This document shows, piece by piece, positions 24,397-35,097 of a stretch of 64,000 bases of DNA. The stretch lies in NCBI RefSeq assembly GCF_004795015.1, contig NZ_SSBI01000041.1, positions 1 to 64,000 on the forward strand. Reading direction: 5' to 3'. Source of the stretch: Streptomyces sp. A1277 (GTDB taxonomy: Bacteria > Actinomycetota > Actinomycetes > Streptomycetales > Streptomycetaceae). The notes under the pieces were generated by a model. That model was not told the origin of the DNA and did not search any database. It saw nothing but the letters and a program-made list of their open reading frames with translations. The translations under genes were made by a program, and so were the position numbers. Position 1 is the stretch's first letter; each line of letters starts with the position of its first letter.

Positions 24397-24887
24397 GATT
24401 CCCCCAGGCGTTCACCCGAGAGGTCCACCTCGAAGGAGCCCTGGCACAGCGGGCACGTGACCGCGGCGTGGGTGTGGCCCTCGCTGTTGATGCGGCGGTA
24501 GAAGTCCTGGAGGAACGCCACGTCGGTGGCGTACATCCGCTCGACCACTCCGACGTGCACGTCGCTCACCGTGCCGAGCCGGGTGATCACCTGGCTGAGG
24601 AGTACCACGCTCAGGTACGCGGGGTTCTCCTTGACCCGCAGGTCGATCTGCGGGCGCAGTTCGTCGCGGGCGGTGGCGAGCCGCATCGAGCCGCTGCGGT
24701 GCACCCGGCCCTCGTCGTCCACGTAACCGCGCGGCAGCTCGAAGTCGAACTCCGTGCGGAGGTCCGCGCGGTCCGGCTCCCGGGCGGGCGGCGGCGCGGG
24801 GGCGGCCTCGGGCTGCGTGGGCGCGGCGGCGGCGAGGCTGTCGAGGACCTCTTCGAGGCCGCCGCCGGAAACGGTCCTGCGCCTCAT
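24393..24887 (-). CDS. Tail assembly (T4-like) chaperone-type protein of CIS
   Basis: 164-residue protein with an Ala/Pro-rich N-terminus (residues 15-40) and a folded part that includes LRTEFDFELPRGYVDDEGRVHRSGSMRLATARDELRPQIDLRVKENPAYLSVVLLSQVITRLG. It ends in CPLCQGSFEVDLSGE, half of a possible metal site. This is the family commonly annotated as phage tail assembly protein next to injection-system tube genes. It overlaps the tube gene (24884-24887) and the 52-residue gene by four bases each, so all three are translationally coupled. Confidence 0.85.
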   Translation of the reverse strand: MRRRTVSGGGLEEVLDSLAAAAPTQPEAAPAPPPAREPDRADLRTEFDFELPRGYVDDEGRVHRSGSMRLATARDELRPQIDLRVKENPAYLSVVLLSQVITRLGTVSDVHVGVVERMYATDVAFLQDFYRRINSEGHTHAAVTCPLCQGSFEVDLSGERLGES

Positions 24888-25324
24888 TCGACCACGATCT
24901 CCTCGAAGGTGATGGTGACCGTCTCCGTCGCCGCGCTGGACTCGCCGGCCTTCAGCGAGGGGCCCTCCCAGCGGCTGGCCCAGCCCTGCATCAGCTGGAT
25001 GCGGCGGACGGTCTCACCCTTGGAGTCCTTGATCTCGATGGTGAGGTTCTGCCGCGCGGTGTCGACGGCGCCGTTGTTCAGCGTCTCCTTGATCCACTTG
25101 GTGAACTCGCTGCTCTTGTCGAGCCCGCGGGTGATCGTCACCTCGCCGGCCTGGCGCGCGCCGGGCTGCTTGCGGATGATCTGCTTGCCCGTGGCGGTCA
25201 CCTGCCGGACCTCGACCACCTCTTCCTCGACGGTCAGGCCGCTGATCTCCTGGATCGACTCCACGAGGTAGCCGCCGAGCTGCACGCCGAAGACGTGGGT
25301 GGAAAGAGCGTCGCCCTCTGCCAT
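24884..25324 (-). CDS. Main inner-tube protein of CIS
   Basis: 146-residue gp19/Hcp-like tube subunit, which stacks in hexamers inside the sheath and forms the channel holding cargo. It shows THVFGVQLGGYLVESIQEISGLTVEEEVVEVRQVTATGKQIIRKQPG and the closing strand TVTITFEEIVVE. It starts with ATG at 25324 about 64 bp after the sheath gene; the order sheath then tube is the standard one for this machinery. Confidence 0.94.
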   Translation of the reverse strand: MAEGDALSTHVFGVQLGGYLVESIQEISGLTVEEEVVEVRQVTATGKQIIRKQPGARQAGEVTITRGLDKSSEFTKWIKETLNNGAVDTARQNLTIEIKDSKGETVRRIQLMQGWASRWEGPSLKAGESSAATETVTITFEEIVVE

Positions 25325-25388
25325 GACTCTGTGTCACCTGTTCCGTTCGTTGCCTGTTGCCTGCTGGGTCACTCCGCGACGGGGACGG

Positions 25389-26915
<1,527 letters not shown>

Positions 26916-27385
26916 GCTCGCTCCTTCGGCTGGTCAGTCGTTCGCCCGGACAGTCTTGCCGGGGCGTGTGCGCGGGCAGTAGGTCTCAAAGTCCTGGCCG
27001 GGGGGCAGGGCCGCTGCCTTTCCGGGCCCCCGCGGGCACTCCCCCGGCACGAGGGATTGATTTCAGCCAGAAACTACCGAGCCGGCGGGGCGGGAACGGC
27101 CGGAATTCCATGATCGCGTCCGGGTGGCCGGGGAATGCGGCCCGCTCCGACGAGCGCAGGGGCCGGCGGTCCGAGCGATTCACCGCACCCGGGAATGCCG
27201 GGAATCACCCGTGAAATACCGGAATTCACCGGCCGGAACGGACTCCGGGCATTTACCCGTCCAGTCGTTCCGGGTGTGTCCGGGTGTGTGAAGGGCCACA
27301 CCCGGGTGAACGCACGGCGGCACGTATCCGCAGGTGGAGAACCTGTCTGTTCATATCGCCGGAACAGAAGGACAGGAATCCGGCG
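26916..27385. promoter_or_regulatory. Promoter region of the CIS structural operon
   Basis: 470 bp without a convincing gene, between the Ig-like membrane protein gene and the sheath gene, both minus strand. Bases 27280-27305 hold a hairpin (nine-base stem CCGGGTGTG/CACACCCGG, eight-base loop) preceded by another CCGGGTGTG at 27270; it may terminate the upstream gene or bind a regulator. The motif CCGGAATTC recurs near 27101 and 27222. The sheath promoter must lie between here and 26916; I could not fix it. Confidence 0.5.
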
Positions 27386-28723
27386 CTATCGTTCCTCTCG
27401 CGAGACATCGCTCAGCACACCGCTGACATTGAGCACTTGGTGGCACCCGGTGGCCTGCGTACCGGTCGCCGGAGTCCCGGGCTTGGAACAGGTCACGGAA
27501 ACGGTGACCGCCGCCTTCTCCGGTATCTGAATGGGGGTGACCCAGTGATAGTCCTGGTTCCTGAACGTCTCCAGGGCAATGGTGGTGATCTTCCGCTTCC
27601 CGAAGGAGATCGTCAGCAACCCTTCGTCGCCCTGGAAATTGGCCACGACTATGTCCGTGACACCGAATGTCTTCCCCTCCGGGACCACGTACGTCCCGGC
27701 CCTCCGGGCCCCGGCGCGCGTCTGCACGTCGATGGTCTCGGAGCTCTGAAGGGCGTTCGCCCCGCCCGCGCCCCCGGTCGAGCCGGAGCCGCCCGTACCG
27801 GCACCGCCGGTGCCGTCCGCTCCCGTCGTGCCGCCCTCGCCCTGACTCCTGGGCTGCCCCTGCCCGCCGTCGGCGGTGCCGCCGGTCGCGGCGCCGGGCT
27901 GCCTCGGCTCCCGGTTCTCCTCCTGCGCGGCCTTGGCGCCCGCCTCCTTCGCGGTGCTGCGGACAGCGGGCCGCACGAGCGCGAACCACGCCACCAGCAG
28001 CGCGAGGATCGCCGCCAGGACGATCAGCAGCCACTTGGGCAGCAGCGGGAGTTGCGCGAACTCGCCCGGCAGGGGCTCCGGCCGGGCGGGCTGCCCGTCC
28101 TCGACGCCCGCCCCCTCGCTCTCCGCCTCGGCCGCGACGACCTCGAACGGCCAGGACGCCGGTGCGCCGAACCAGATCAGCTTCCGGGCCCGCACCCGCA
28201 GGCCCGCCTCCGCGGACTCGCCCGGCTCCAGCCTGCGGCGCTCCGGCGTGAAGGCGAGGCGCAGCTCCTCCCCGGCCTGCTTCCCGCTGAGCGCGACATC
28301 CGTGGGAGCGTTCCCACGGTTCTGCACCGAGATCCGGAACCGGGCCCCCAGCCAGCCCCTGCGCCGGCCCGGCTCCAGCCGCGCCCGCAGCTCGCGGAAC
28401 GGCTCGACCACGACCGTCATCTCGGGAACGGCCACCGACTCGGGGTGCTCCGCGGGCAGGACCCTGACCCCCAGGGGCACTTCGCCTGCCCGGACCTCGT
28501 GGGACCGGGGCGGCGCGAGGCGCACCGTGACCGTCTCGGAGGTGCCCGGGTAGAGGGAGACCCGCGCCGGCTCCACCGTGGTCCATGCCGCACAGTCGCC
28601 GACCACTTCGAGGGTGTACGCCTCGACGATGTCGCCGTCGTTGCGCACGGTCAGCGCGGTCGTCGCTTCGGCGCCGGGCGACACCGTCACCGTGGGCATG
28701 TCGAGTTCGGCAGATGTGGTCAC
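27386..28723 (-). CDS. CIS-associated membrane protein with Ig-like repeats (CisA-like candidate)
   Basis: 445-residue protein. Two N-terminal Ig-like/COG1470-type domains cover residues ~5-115 (PTVTVSPGAEATTALTVRNDGDIVEAYTLEVVGDCAAW) and ~115-215 (RFRISVQNRGNAPTDVALSGKQAG). A single transmembrane helix lies near 233-255 (LLPKWLLIVLAAILALLVAWFALV), then a Gly/Ala/Gln linker and a C-terminal beta domain of ~110 residues (GTYVVPEGKTFGVTDIVVANFQGDE). The architecture and location recall the Streptomyces membrane protein reported to dock cytoplasmic CIS particles at the membrane (CisA); that match is from memory. It is divergent from the LuxR-type regulator. Confidence 0.82.
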   Translation of the reverse strand: MTTSAELDMPTVTVSPGAEATTALTVRNDGDIVEAYTLEVVGDCAAWTTVEPARVSLYPGTSETVTVRLAPPRSHEVRAGEVPLGVRVLPAEHPESVAVPEMTVVVEPFRELRARLEPGRRRGWLGARFRISVQNRGNAPTDVALSGKQAGEELRLAFTPERRRLEPGESAEAGLRVRARKLIWFGAPASWPFEVVAAEAESEGAGVEDGQPARPEPLPGEFAQLPLLPKWLLIVLAAILALLVAWFALVRPAVRSTAKEAGAKAAQEENREPRQPGAATGGTADGGQGQPRSQGEGGTTGADGTGGAGTGGSGSTGGAGGANALQSSETIDVQTRAGARRAGTYVVPEGKTFGVTDIVVANFQGDEGLLTISFGKRKITTIALETFRNQDYHWVTPIQIPEKAAVTVSVTCSKPGTPATGTQATGCHQVLNVSGVLSDVSREER

Positions 28724-28924
28724 GATGCGACGTTAGGCCGCGCCCCGGTCCCGGCGGCAGGGGCGGGAGGGCAACGTGCGGGCAGGCCGGGTGCCCCGGG
28801 GGCACATCCGCGCCGGGCGCCCGTGCCCCACCCCCGTGCCAGGCCGCCCTGAGCGGCACGGGACGAGCCCGTACGGCATCTGACCCATCGGTTATCGGCG
28901 AAAGCGGCCCAGAAGGACGAGCGC

Positions 28925-29650
28925 ATGACCACGACCACGACAGACATGACGAAGACGGCGGCGGGCGGCCCCGGCCGTATCCCCGCCGCGCCCCAGCACC
29001 CCGCGCCCAGCACACCGGCCCCGGCGTCGGGCCGGGTGACGGTGGCGGTGTACGCGGAGGACCTGATCCTCCAGACCGGAGTGGTGCAGCAACTGCGTCC
29101 ACGCCCGGAGATCGAGCTCATACCGCAGGAGGAGGCCGACAGCGCACAGGTCTCCTTAGTGGTGGTGGACATGGTGAACGAACCCGCCGTCCAGCTCCTG
29201 CACCGCCTCCAGCGCAACACCGCCACCCGTACCGGCCTCGTCGTCGGCTACTTCGAGGCGGGCGCCCTGCAGACCCTGATCGAGTACGGGGTCGCCGCCG
29301 TGCTGCGGCGCGGGGAGGCCGATCAGGACCGCCTCGTCCACCTCGTCACGGCCATCGCCAAGGGCGAGGGGGTCCTGCCGGGCGACCTCCTCGGCAAGCT
29401 CCTCGACCACGTCAGCAGCCTGCACCGCACGGTGCTGGACCCGAGGGGCCTCTCGCTGTCCACCCTCACGACGCGCGAGGCGGAGATGATCAGGCTGGTG
29501 TCGGAGGGCTACGGCACCGCGGAGATCGCGCAGAAGACGTCGTACTCCGAACGCACCGTCAAGAACGTGCTGCACGAGGTCGCCACCCGGCTCGACCTGC
29601 GCAACCGGGCCCACGCGGTGGGGTACGCCATGCGGCACGGGCTCATCTGA
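28925..29650 (+). CDS. LuxR/NarL-type transcriptional regulator of the CIS locus
   Basis: 241-residue regulator. The Ala/Pro-rich start is followed by a receiver-like domain (about 37-160: VTVAVYAEDLILQTGVVQQL and VVVDMVNEPAVQLLHRLQ). The C-terminal LuxR helix-turn-helix is about 172-235, with LTTREAEMIRLVSEGYGTAEIAQKTSYSERTVKNVLHEVATRLDLRNRAHAV. The receiver lacks an obvious full acidic triad, so it may act without phosphorylation. It sits at the divergent centre of the injection locus and is the obvious candidate to control it. A 17-bp stem terminator follows at once. Confidence 0.9.
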   Translation: MTTTTTDMTKTAAGGPGRIPAAPQHPAPSTPAPASGRVTVAVYAEDLILQTGVVQQLRPRPEIELIPQEEADSAQVSLVVVDMVNEPAVQLLHRLQRNTATRTGLVVGYFEAGALQTLIEYGVAAVLRRGEADQDRLVHLVTAIAKGEGVLPGDLLGKLLDHVSSLHRTVLDPRGLSLSTLTTREAEMIRLVSEGYGTAEIAQKTSYSERTVKNVLHEVATRLDLRNRAHAVGYAMRHGLI

Positions 29651-29659
29651 CGGGGCGGC

Positions 29660-29699
29660 GGGCGCCGTGGGGGCAACCGGTGTTGCCCCCACGGCGCCC
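29660..29699 (+). terminator. Strong hairpin terminator after the LuxR gene
   Basis: Perfect 17-bp stem (29660-29676 with 29683-29699) with a CCGGTG loop, ten bases after the stop codon. It separates the regulator from the effector arm, so the effector probably has its own promoter in 29700-29811. Confidence 0.8.
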
Positions 29700-29811
29700 C
29701 GGGGCGACCGCCCGGCCGGGACCCGTGTCCCGGTCTCTGCCCCGGCGACCCTTGCCCGGCGGCACGGCCGACCGGTCTGGTGGCGGTGACCGCCCGTCGA
29801 AAGGCATCCCG

Positions 29812-31788
29812 TTGTCGCAGCATGAGCACCGCACCGGCCGGACCGCCGAGACCCGGTCCACCCCGTCGCGCGGCCCGGCCCCCGTGGACCGGACCGAACT
29901 CCTCGACCTCCAGCGCACCCTGGGGAACGCGGCCGTCCTGCACGTACTGCGGAAGGCCGGCCACCCGTACGCCCAGGAGGAGGCACCGGAGCAGCCCGCC
30001 GTGCAGCGTTCGGCCGTCCACGACGTGCTGAGCGGGAGCGGGCGGCCGCTTGAGGCGCCGCTGCGGCAGGAGATGGAGGCCCGGCTCGGCGAGGACTTCG
30101 GCGACGTACGCGTCCACGACGACGCGGCCGCCCGGGCGTCGGCCGCCGAGGTCGGTGCCCGCGCCTACACCAGCGGCCACCACGTCGTCATCGGCGACGG
30201 CGGCAAGGACAAGCACACGCTCGCCCACGAACTCACCCACGTCATCCAGCAGCGCCGGGGCGCGGTCGCCGGCACCGACCACGGCGACGGGCTGCGGATC
30301 TCCGACCCGTCCGACGCGTTCGAGCGGGAGGCCGAGGCGAACGCGCACCGGGTGATGGGCCGTTCGGTGGCGGGGGCCGCCCCCGCCGGGCACGACGCCC
30401 ATGTCTCCGCCGGTACGGCTCACGTCGGCGGGGCGGCGGTCCAGCGGTTCATGTCGCCGGTCGCGGAGGGGGACGCCGCGGAGTGGCGGCGGCGGGCCCT
30501 TGAGTACACCAGCGCTCACAAGGCGCGCATCCTGAACGAGTACGCGCGCGTGGTGCTGGAGAGGGACCCCGACGAAAAGGACATGAAGCAAATCCTCAAG
30601 GAGCTGGGAGCCCTGCCCGCCTGGCAAGCAGTCGGGAAGGCCGCGCGAGGCGGGCCGGACACCGCCGGACCCGCCGTCGACGCATCACTGACCACACTGG
30701 TGCAGAAGCTGAACCTCATGGAGCAGGAGTGCGCGACGGCGGCCAAGGCGGGGGAGACGCGGGATGAAGCCGTCCCCCTGCCGGGAAGCGTCGTCGGCAC
30801 CGAGTTCACGTTCACGGACAGCACCCTCAACGGAACGGTGAAGAAGGGCGCCCTTCCCCTGATCGTGGACCTCGGCAGTCTGACCGGCAAGGCCGAAGCC
30901 AATGCCAGATCCGTGATCACGTACGCGAAGGGCAAGATGAACGCCTGGACCGCACTGGTACAGAAAGCCGCTCCGCCGGCCGGGTTCACGCTCAGCGTGA
31001 GCGACACCACCGTCAAGGACCAGGACGCGAAGCGGTTCACGTACACCGACGGGTCCGCCTCATGGTGGTGGGAGATCACCATGGACGACGCCTGCCTGGA
31101 GACACGGACCGACCCGACCCCCATCAGCGGCCTGCACTCCTCCCACGTGCGCGCCATCATCCAGGGCCACATCTTCGCCCTTGCCGAGAAGTGCGGGCTG
31201 CACGTGGACCAGACCTCGGCCGGAGGCGGCGGTCACCTTTCCGTGGACAGCGCGTCGACCTTCGGCGCAAGCGTCGAACTCTTCGTCCAGTCCGTGCGGC
31301 AATGGGAGACCGACTGGGAGTCCTGGGTCGACTCGTTCGGCGCCGCACCGCGCGAGAAGGACGTGGAGAACGCGCCATGGACCGGCGATCTCCCCCAGAC
31401 CAAAAGCGACCACCTGGCCGACGTCGAGACTCTTATCGACGACATCCTGGCCAACGCGCGCCAGGGGAACGTGGACCTGCCGGAAGCGGTCCGGCAGCTC
31501 CAGAACCACATGGCGGGGCTCCCCCTGCACGCGCAGGCGTCGCAGCGTCTCAGGGACAAGGTGAAGAGTCATCCTGAGGACCGGTCTCACTATCAGGCGG
31601 TCAACCTGGAACACATGAACTCCGCGACGGAAGGGAACCGTCGCGTCGAGTTCCGCGACATCCAGGCGCAGTCCGGCTACGAGCAGCTTCTGAGGGACCT
31701 CGGCCACATCGGCCGAATGCTCCAAGGCGTGCGCGACGAGGTCGTCATCGACCAGCGCAACCGCCTGGACGCGCGCCACAAGAAGTAG
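29812..31788 (+). CDS. CIS effector: DUF4157 metalloprotease-like domain plus amidoligase-like C-terminus
   Basis: 658-residue putative cargo. After a short tail (RTELLDLQRTLGNAAVLHVLRKAGHPYAQEE) comes DUF4157 (about 66-185): AVQRSAVHDVLSGSGRPL, GEDFGDVRVHDDAAA, the zincin motif HELTH at 139-143 and DPSDAFEREAEANAHRVM. DUF4157 is a known marker of eCIS-delivered toxins. The C-terminal 330 residues hold, in order, GTEFTF (329-334), WEITMDD (420-426), GLHVD (462-466), YQAVNLEHMN (594-603) and RRVEFRDI (610-617), resembling the GxExE, WEIKxDGS, GLHVHV, R/N and VEFR motifs of the amidoligase/glutamate-cysteine ligase fold. No ATG fits; TTG at 29812 with AAAGG upstream is the likely start. Confidence 0.85.
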   Translation: MSQHEHRTGRTAETRSTPSRGPAPVDRTELLDLQRTLGNAAVLHVLRKAGHPYAQEEAPEQPAVQRSAVHDVLSGSGRPLEAPLRQEMEARLGEDFGDVRVHDDAAARASAAEVGARAYTSGHHVVIGDGGKDKHTLAHELTHVIQQRRGAVAGTDHGDGLRISDPSDAFEREAEANAHRVMGRSVAGAAPAGHDAHVSAGTAHVGGAAVQRFMSPVAEGDAAEWRRRALEYTSAHKARILNEYARVVLERDPDEKDMKQILKELGALPAWQAVGKAARGGPDTAGPAVDASLTTLVQKLNLMEQECATAAKAGETRDEAVPLPGSVVGTEFTFTDSTLNGTVKKGALPLIVDLGSLTGKAEANARSVITYAKGKMNAWTALVQKAAPPAGFTLSVSDTTVKDQDAKRFTYTDGSASWWWEITMDDACLETRTDPTPISGLHSSHVRAIIQGHIFALAEKCGLHVDQTSAGGGGHLSVDSASTFGASVELFVQSVRQWETDWESWVDSFGAAPREKDVENAPWTGDLPQTKSDHLADVETLIDDILANARQGNVDLPEAVRQLQNHMAGLPLHAQASQRLRDKVKSHPEDRSHYQAVNLEHMNSATEGNRRVEFRDIQAQSGYEQLLRDLGHIGRMLQGVRDEVVIDQRNRLDARHKK

Positions 31789-31908
31789 ACCCGCCCGCAA
31801 AGGGCACCCGCTCTTCCCCGCCCCGGGTACTCCCGGCCCTGTCCCCGCGCCCCCGTACGCAGGATGCTCGACGTGGAGAACCATCGACCCAGACTGTGAG
31901 GTGGACCC

Positions 31909-34900
31909 GTGGGCGGTCCTGCTGGCCCGGCGAGGGGTGCCCGGTGGCGCCGGCTGAGCGGTGCCGTGGTGCTGCTGACACCGCTGCTGGTGGCGGGTTC
32001 GGTGTCCGCCCCGCAGGCGCAGCCGGCCGCCGCCTCGGACGCGGCGGCGGCGGCGGACACCGGGCGGATCGCGTTCGCCGGTACGGGGCACCGCAGCCTC
32101 GGCCGGGTCACCTCGCAGACCGCCACCGAGGACCTGTTCGGCAGCGGTCCGGCCCACTACGACCAGGACGCCTTCGGACGCGGACAGGCGCTGGTCTTCA
32201 CCAGCCTCCGCGACGAGGCACGGCCGCAGGTGTACGTGCGCGGCGCGGACGGCACCGTACGCAAGCTGACCACCGGCATGGACGCGGCGCACCCCGAACT
32301 CTCCGTGGACGGGCGGACGGTGGTCTTCGACTCGGCCGGGGCCGGGGACCAGCGGGACCTGTGGGCGGTGGGTGTGGACGGCTCCGCGCCGCGGCAGCTG
32401 ACGGACACGCCCGCCGACGAGACCTCGCCGACGCTGTCCCCGGACGGCACCCGGATCGCGTACGCGAGCGACGGCGGCCCGGAGCCGGGCACGCAGATCT
32501 ACGAACGGGACCTGTCCGGCGGGCCGGTGACGTGCGTCAGCGACAGCGCGGAGGGCGACGCGAGCGAGCCGGAGTGGAATCCGGTGGGCGACGGCACGCA
32601 CCGCTCCCGGGTCGTGTACACGGTGCGGGTCGAGCCGCAGTCGGACACGGACACCGGGCACCGGCTGCGGGTCACGGACGGGCCGGGGACGGGCCGTCCC
32701 GTGCTGACCGGTCTCGGCGCCGACTGGGGCACCCGGTCGTCGGCCTGGCTCCCGGACGGCGAGGGGCTGCTCTTCCTCAGCCCCAACACGGACTGCGGGT
32801 GCTCCGTCTACGACCACGTGTACCGGATCGGCTCCCTCGGCGAGCCGGTCCCGCGGATGGTGCTCACCGAGGACCGCGAGGTGGAGGCACCGGCGGTGCT
32901 CGGCCCCGTGGACTCCTGGACGACGGTCGTCACCCGCAGGACCACGAAGGACGCGGACCTGGTCACGCTCCAGGACATGCGGCAGGACGGTTCGGACCCC
33001 CGGGACCTCCGGCTCGACGTGCTGCGCGAGGACCCGAGGGCGTGGTCCAACACGAGCGACGACCCCGCCGACGATCCGCTGTTCCACCCGGCGGACGGCT
33101 ACGACCCGTGGACCGAGCGGCAGACGTACACGCCCGACGGGCGGCAGATCGCCGTGACCCGCTTCGAGACCGTCGACGGCGAGCGGGTCCAGCGGATCTG
33201 GCTGGCCGACACCGACGGGACGCACGCGGAGGCGATCGGGCTGGAGGGGCGGGGCCCGAAGGACCGGGACACCGACCCCTCGTTCTCGCCGGACGGCACC
33301 CGGCTGGCGTTCACCCGGTCCACGCCGGGCGCGGACGGTACGTGGACGAGCCGGGTGCTCCTCGCCGACGCCGCGAGCGGGAAGATCACCGGCGAGGTGG
33401 TCCCGCCCGCGGGCGAGGTGGTGGGCGGTGACGCCCAGCCCACCTGGTCGTCGGACGGCGCCACGCTCGCCTTCACCCGCAACCAGGTGATCCGGGGCCT
33501 CGGCGGCATCAAGCACGTGTGGACGGCCCCGGCGGACGCCCTCGGCCAGCAGCGGGACCTCAGCGTCACCGGCTGCCCCGGTGAGTGCAAGGTGATCGAC
33601 GACAGCCCCGCCTTCTCCCCGGACGGCACGTCGATCGCCTTCAACCGCAAGGACCGTGCCGACCAGATCAACCAGCGGGCGAGCGTCGTCGTCACCTCGC
33701 CGGACGGGCGGGACTGCCGGGTCGTGCTGCCGTCCGACCGGCGCGACGACCCCGCCGCGTGCGGCGCGCGGATCCCGGACGTCGAGGCGACCGGCCCCTA
33801 CCAGCCGCGTGACGTGGCCTGGTCGGCGGACGCCGGACGGCTGGTGCTCAGCTCCCGGCGGGGCAGGGCGCCGAACTCCCCCGAGCAGCTGTCCCAGCTC
33901 GACCTCGCCACCGGCACCCTGACCCCGCTGACCGCGCGGCTGCCCGGCCGCCAGAAGGAGCCCGCCTTCCAGCAGCGGGTGGACCTGGCGCTCACCGCAC
34001 CGCCCGCCACCGCCCCGGTGGAGACCGGCTCCTCGGTCTCGGTGACGGTCACCGTCACCAACCGCGGCCCGGCCCCCTCGCCCGGCACCACGTTCGTCGC
34101 CGACGTCCCGCAGGGCGTGCGCCTGGAGGAGCTGACCAGCGCCGCGGGGGCGTGCGCGGCCGGTTCGCCGAGCTGCGACCTGGGCGTGCTCCGGCCGGGC
34201 GCCGAGGTGGAGGTCACCGCGCGGCTGACGGGCGTGACGCCGGGGCCCTGGCAGCTGGGCTGGTCGGTCACCGGAAGCGTCGTGGACCCCAACCCCACGG
34301 ACAACGCGACCGGCACGGCCGTACGGGTCCGCACCACCCCGCCGGCGCCCACGCCGATCCCCCCGGCCCCCGTCCCGACCCCGCCGCACACCCTCCCGCC
34401 GCCGGCCGCGCAGCCGCCCGCCCAGCCACCCGCTCCGCTGCCGCCGGCGCCCGAGGCGGGCCCCGGGGTCGTCGTGCGGGCGCAGCCCAGCCCCGGATAC
34501 GTGGGCGGGCGGGTCGTGGTGACGTACACCGTGCGCAACGGGAAGAACGCGCTCGCCACCGGGTTGCGGCTGCGGCTCGGGCTGCCCGCCCGCGTCCCCG
34601 TGGCGACCCTCCCGGCGGGCTGCACCGGCGGGGTGTGCGCGCTCCCCGACCTGGAACCGGGCGCCTCCTCGGTCCTGCGGGTGGTGCTCGCCCCGGACCG
34701 CGCCCTGCGGACCGGCATCACCGGCACGCTGACCACCAGCGGCACCGACGCGGACCGGAGCGACAACGTCTCCCGCGTCCCGCTGCGCATCCTCCAGCCG
34801 CGCATCGTCTCGGTGCCCGAGATCGGAAAGCCCGGGTTCGTCACCTCGGTGCGCGGGAAGGACTTCCCGCCCGGCGTGCCGGTGAAGCTGACCTGGAAGC

Positions 34901-35097
34901 CCGGGATCACGGCGGCCGCGCCGCCGGCCCGGCCGGGCGGGGACGGCACGTTCATCGCCCAGCTGCTCATCCTGGTGAAGGACCGGACCGGGCCGCGCAC
35001 CATCACCGCGTCCGGGCCCGGGTTCTCCCCGGTCACCACGGACTTCCTGGTGGTCAGCGGCACCCTCGTGCCGCCGGACGAGATGGGCCGCCGGTGA
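31909..35097 (+). CDS. Secreted TolB-like beta-propeller protein with DUF11/CARDB-type domains
   Basis: 1062-residue exported protein. A Sec signal peptide (RRLSGAVVLLTPLLVAGSVSA, residues ~14-34) precedes two stretches of WD40-like PD40 repeats (about 50-680), each with blades such as LSPDGTRIAYASDGG and FSPDGTRLAFTRSTPG. A DUF11-like domain follows (about 690-810: VETGSSVSVTVTVTNRGPAPSPGTTFVADVP), then a Pro linker (about 810-855), a second such domain and a final Ig-like module with VTSVRGKDFPPGVPVKLTWKPG. It overlaps the DUF4255 cap gene by GTGA, so it belongs to the CIS arm although it is secreted. A cell-wall or target-contact role is only a guess. Confidence 0.88.
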   Translation: MGGPAGPARGARWRRLSGAVVLLTPLLVAGSVSAPQAQPAAASDAAAAADTGRIAFAGTGHRSLGRVTSQTATEDLFGSGPAHYDQDAFGRGQALVFTSLRDEARPQVYVRGADGTVRKLTTGMDAAHPELSVDGRTVVFDSAGAGDQRDLWAVGVDGSAPRQLTDTPADETSPTLSPDGTRIAYASDGGPEPGTQIYERDLSGGPVTCVSDSAEGDASEPEWNPVGDGTHRSRVVYTVRVEPQSDTDTGHRLRVTDGPGTGRPVLTGLGADWGTRSSAWLPDGEGLLFLSPNTDCGCSVYDHVYRIGSLGEPVPRMVLTEDREVEAPAVLGPVDSWTTVVTRRTTKDADLVTLQDMRQDGSDPRDLRLDVLREDPRAWSNTSDDPADDPLFHPADGYDPWTERQTYTPDGRQIAVTRFETVDGERVQRIWLADTDGTHAEAIGLEGRGPKDRDTDPSFSPDGTRLAFTRSTPGADGTWTSRVLLADAASGKITGEVVPPAGEVVGGDAQPTWSSDGATLAFTRNQVIRGLGGIKHVWTAPADALGQQRDLSVTGCPGECKVIDDSPAFSPDGTSIAFNRKDRADQINQRASVVVTSPDGRDCRVVLPSDRRDDPAACGARIPDVEATGPYQPRDVAWSADAGRLVLSSRRGRAPNSPEQLSQLDLATGTLTPLTARLPGRQKEPAFQQRVDLALTAPPATAPVETGSSVSVTVTVTNRGPAPSPGTTFVADVPQGVRLEELTSAAGACAAGSPSCDLGVLRPGAEVEVTARLTGVTPGPWQLGWSVTGSVVDPNPTDNATGTAVRVRTTPPAPTPIPPAPVPTPPHTLPPPAAQPPAQPPAPLPPAPEAGPGVVVRAQPSPGYVGGRVVVTYTVRNGKNALATGLRLRLGLPARVPVATLPAGCTGGVCALPDLEPGASSVLRVVLAPDRALRTGITGTLTTSGTDADRSDNVSRVPLRILQPRIVSVPEIGKPGFVTSVRGKDFPPGVPVKLTWKPGITAAAPPARPGGDGTFIAQLLILVKDRTGPRTITASGPGFSPVTTDFLVVSGTLVPPDEMGRR

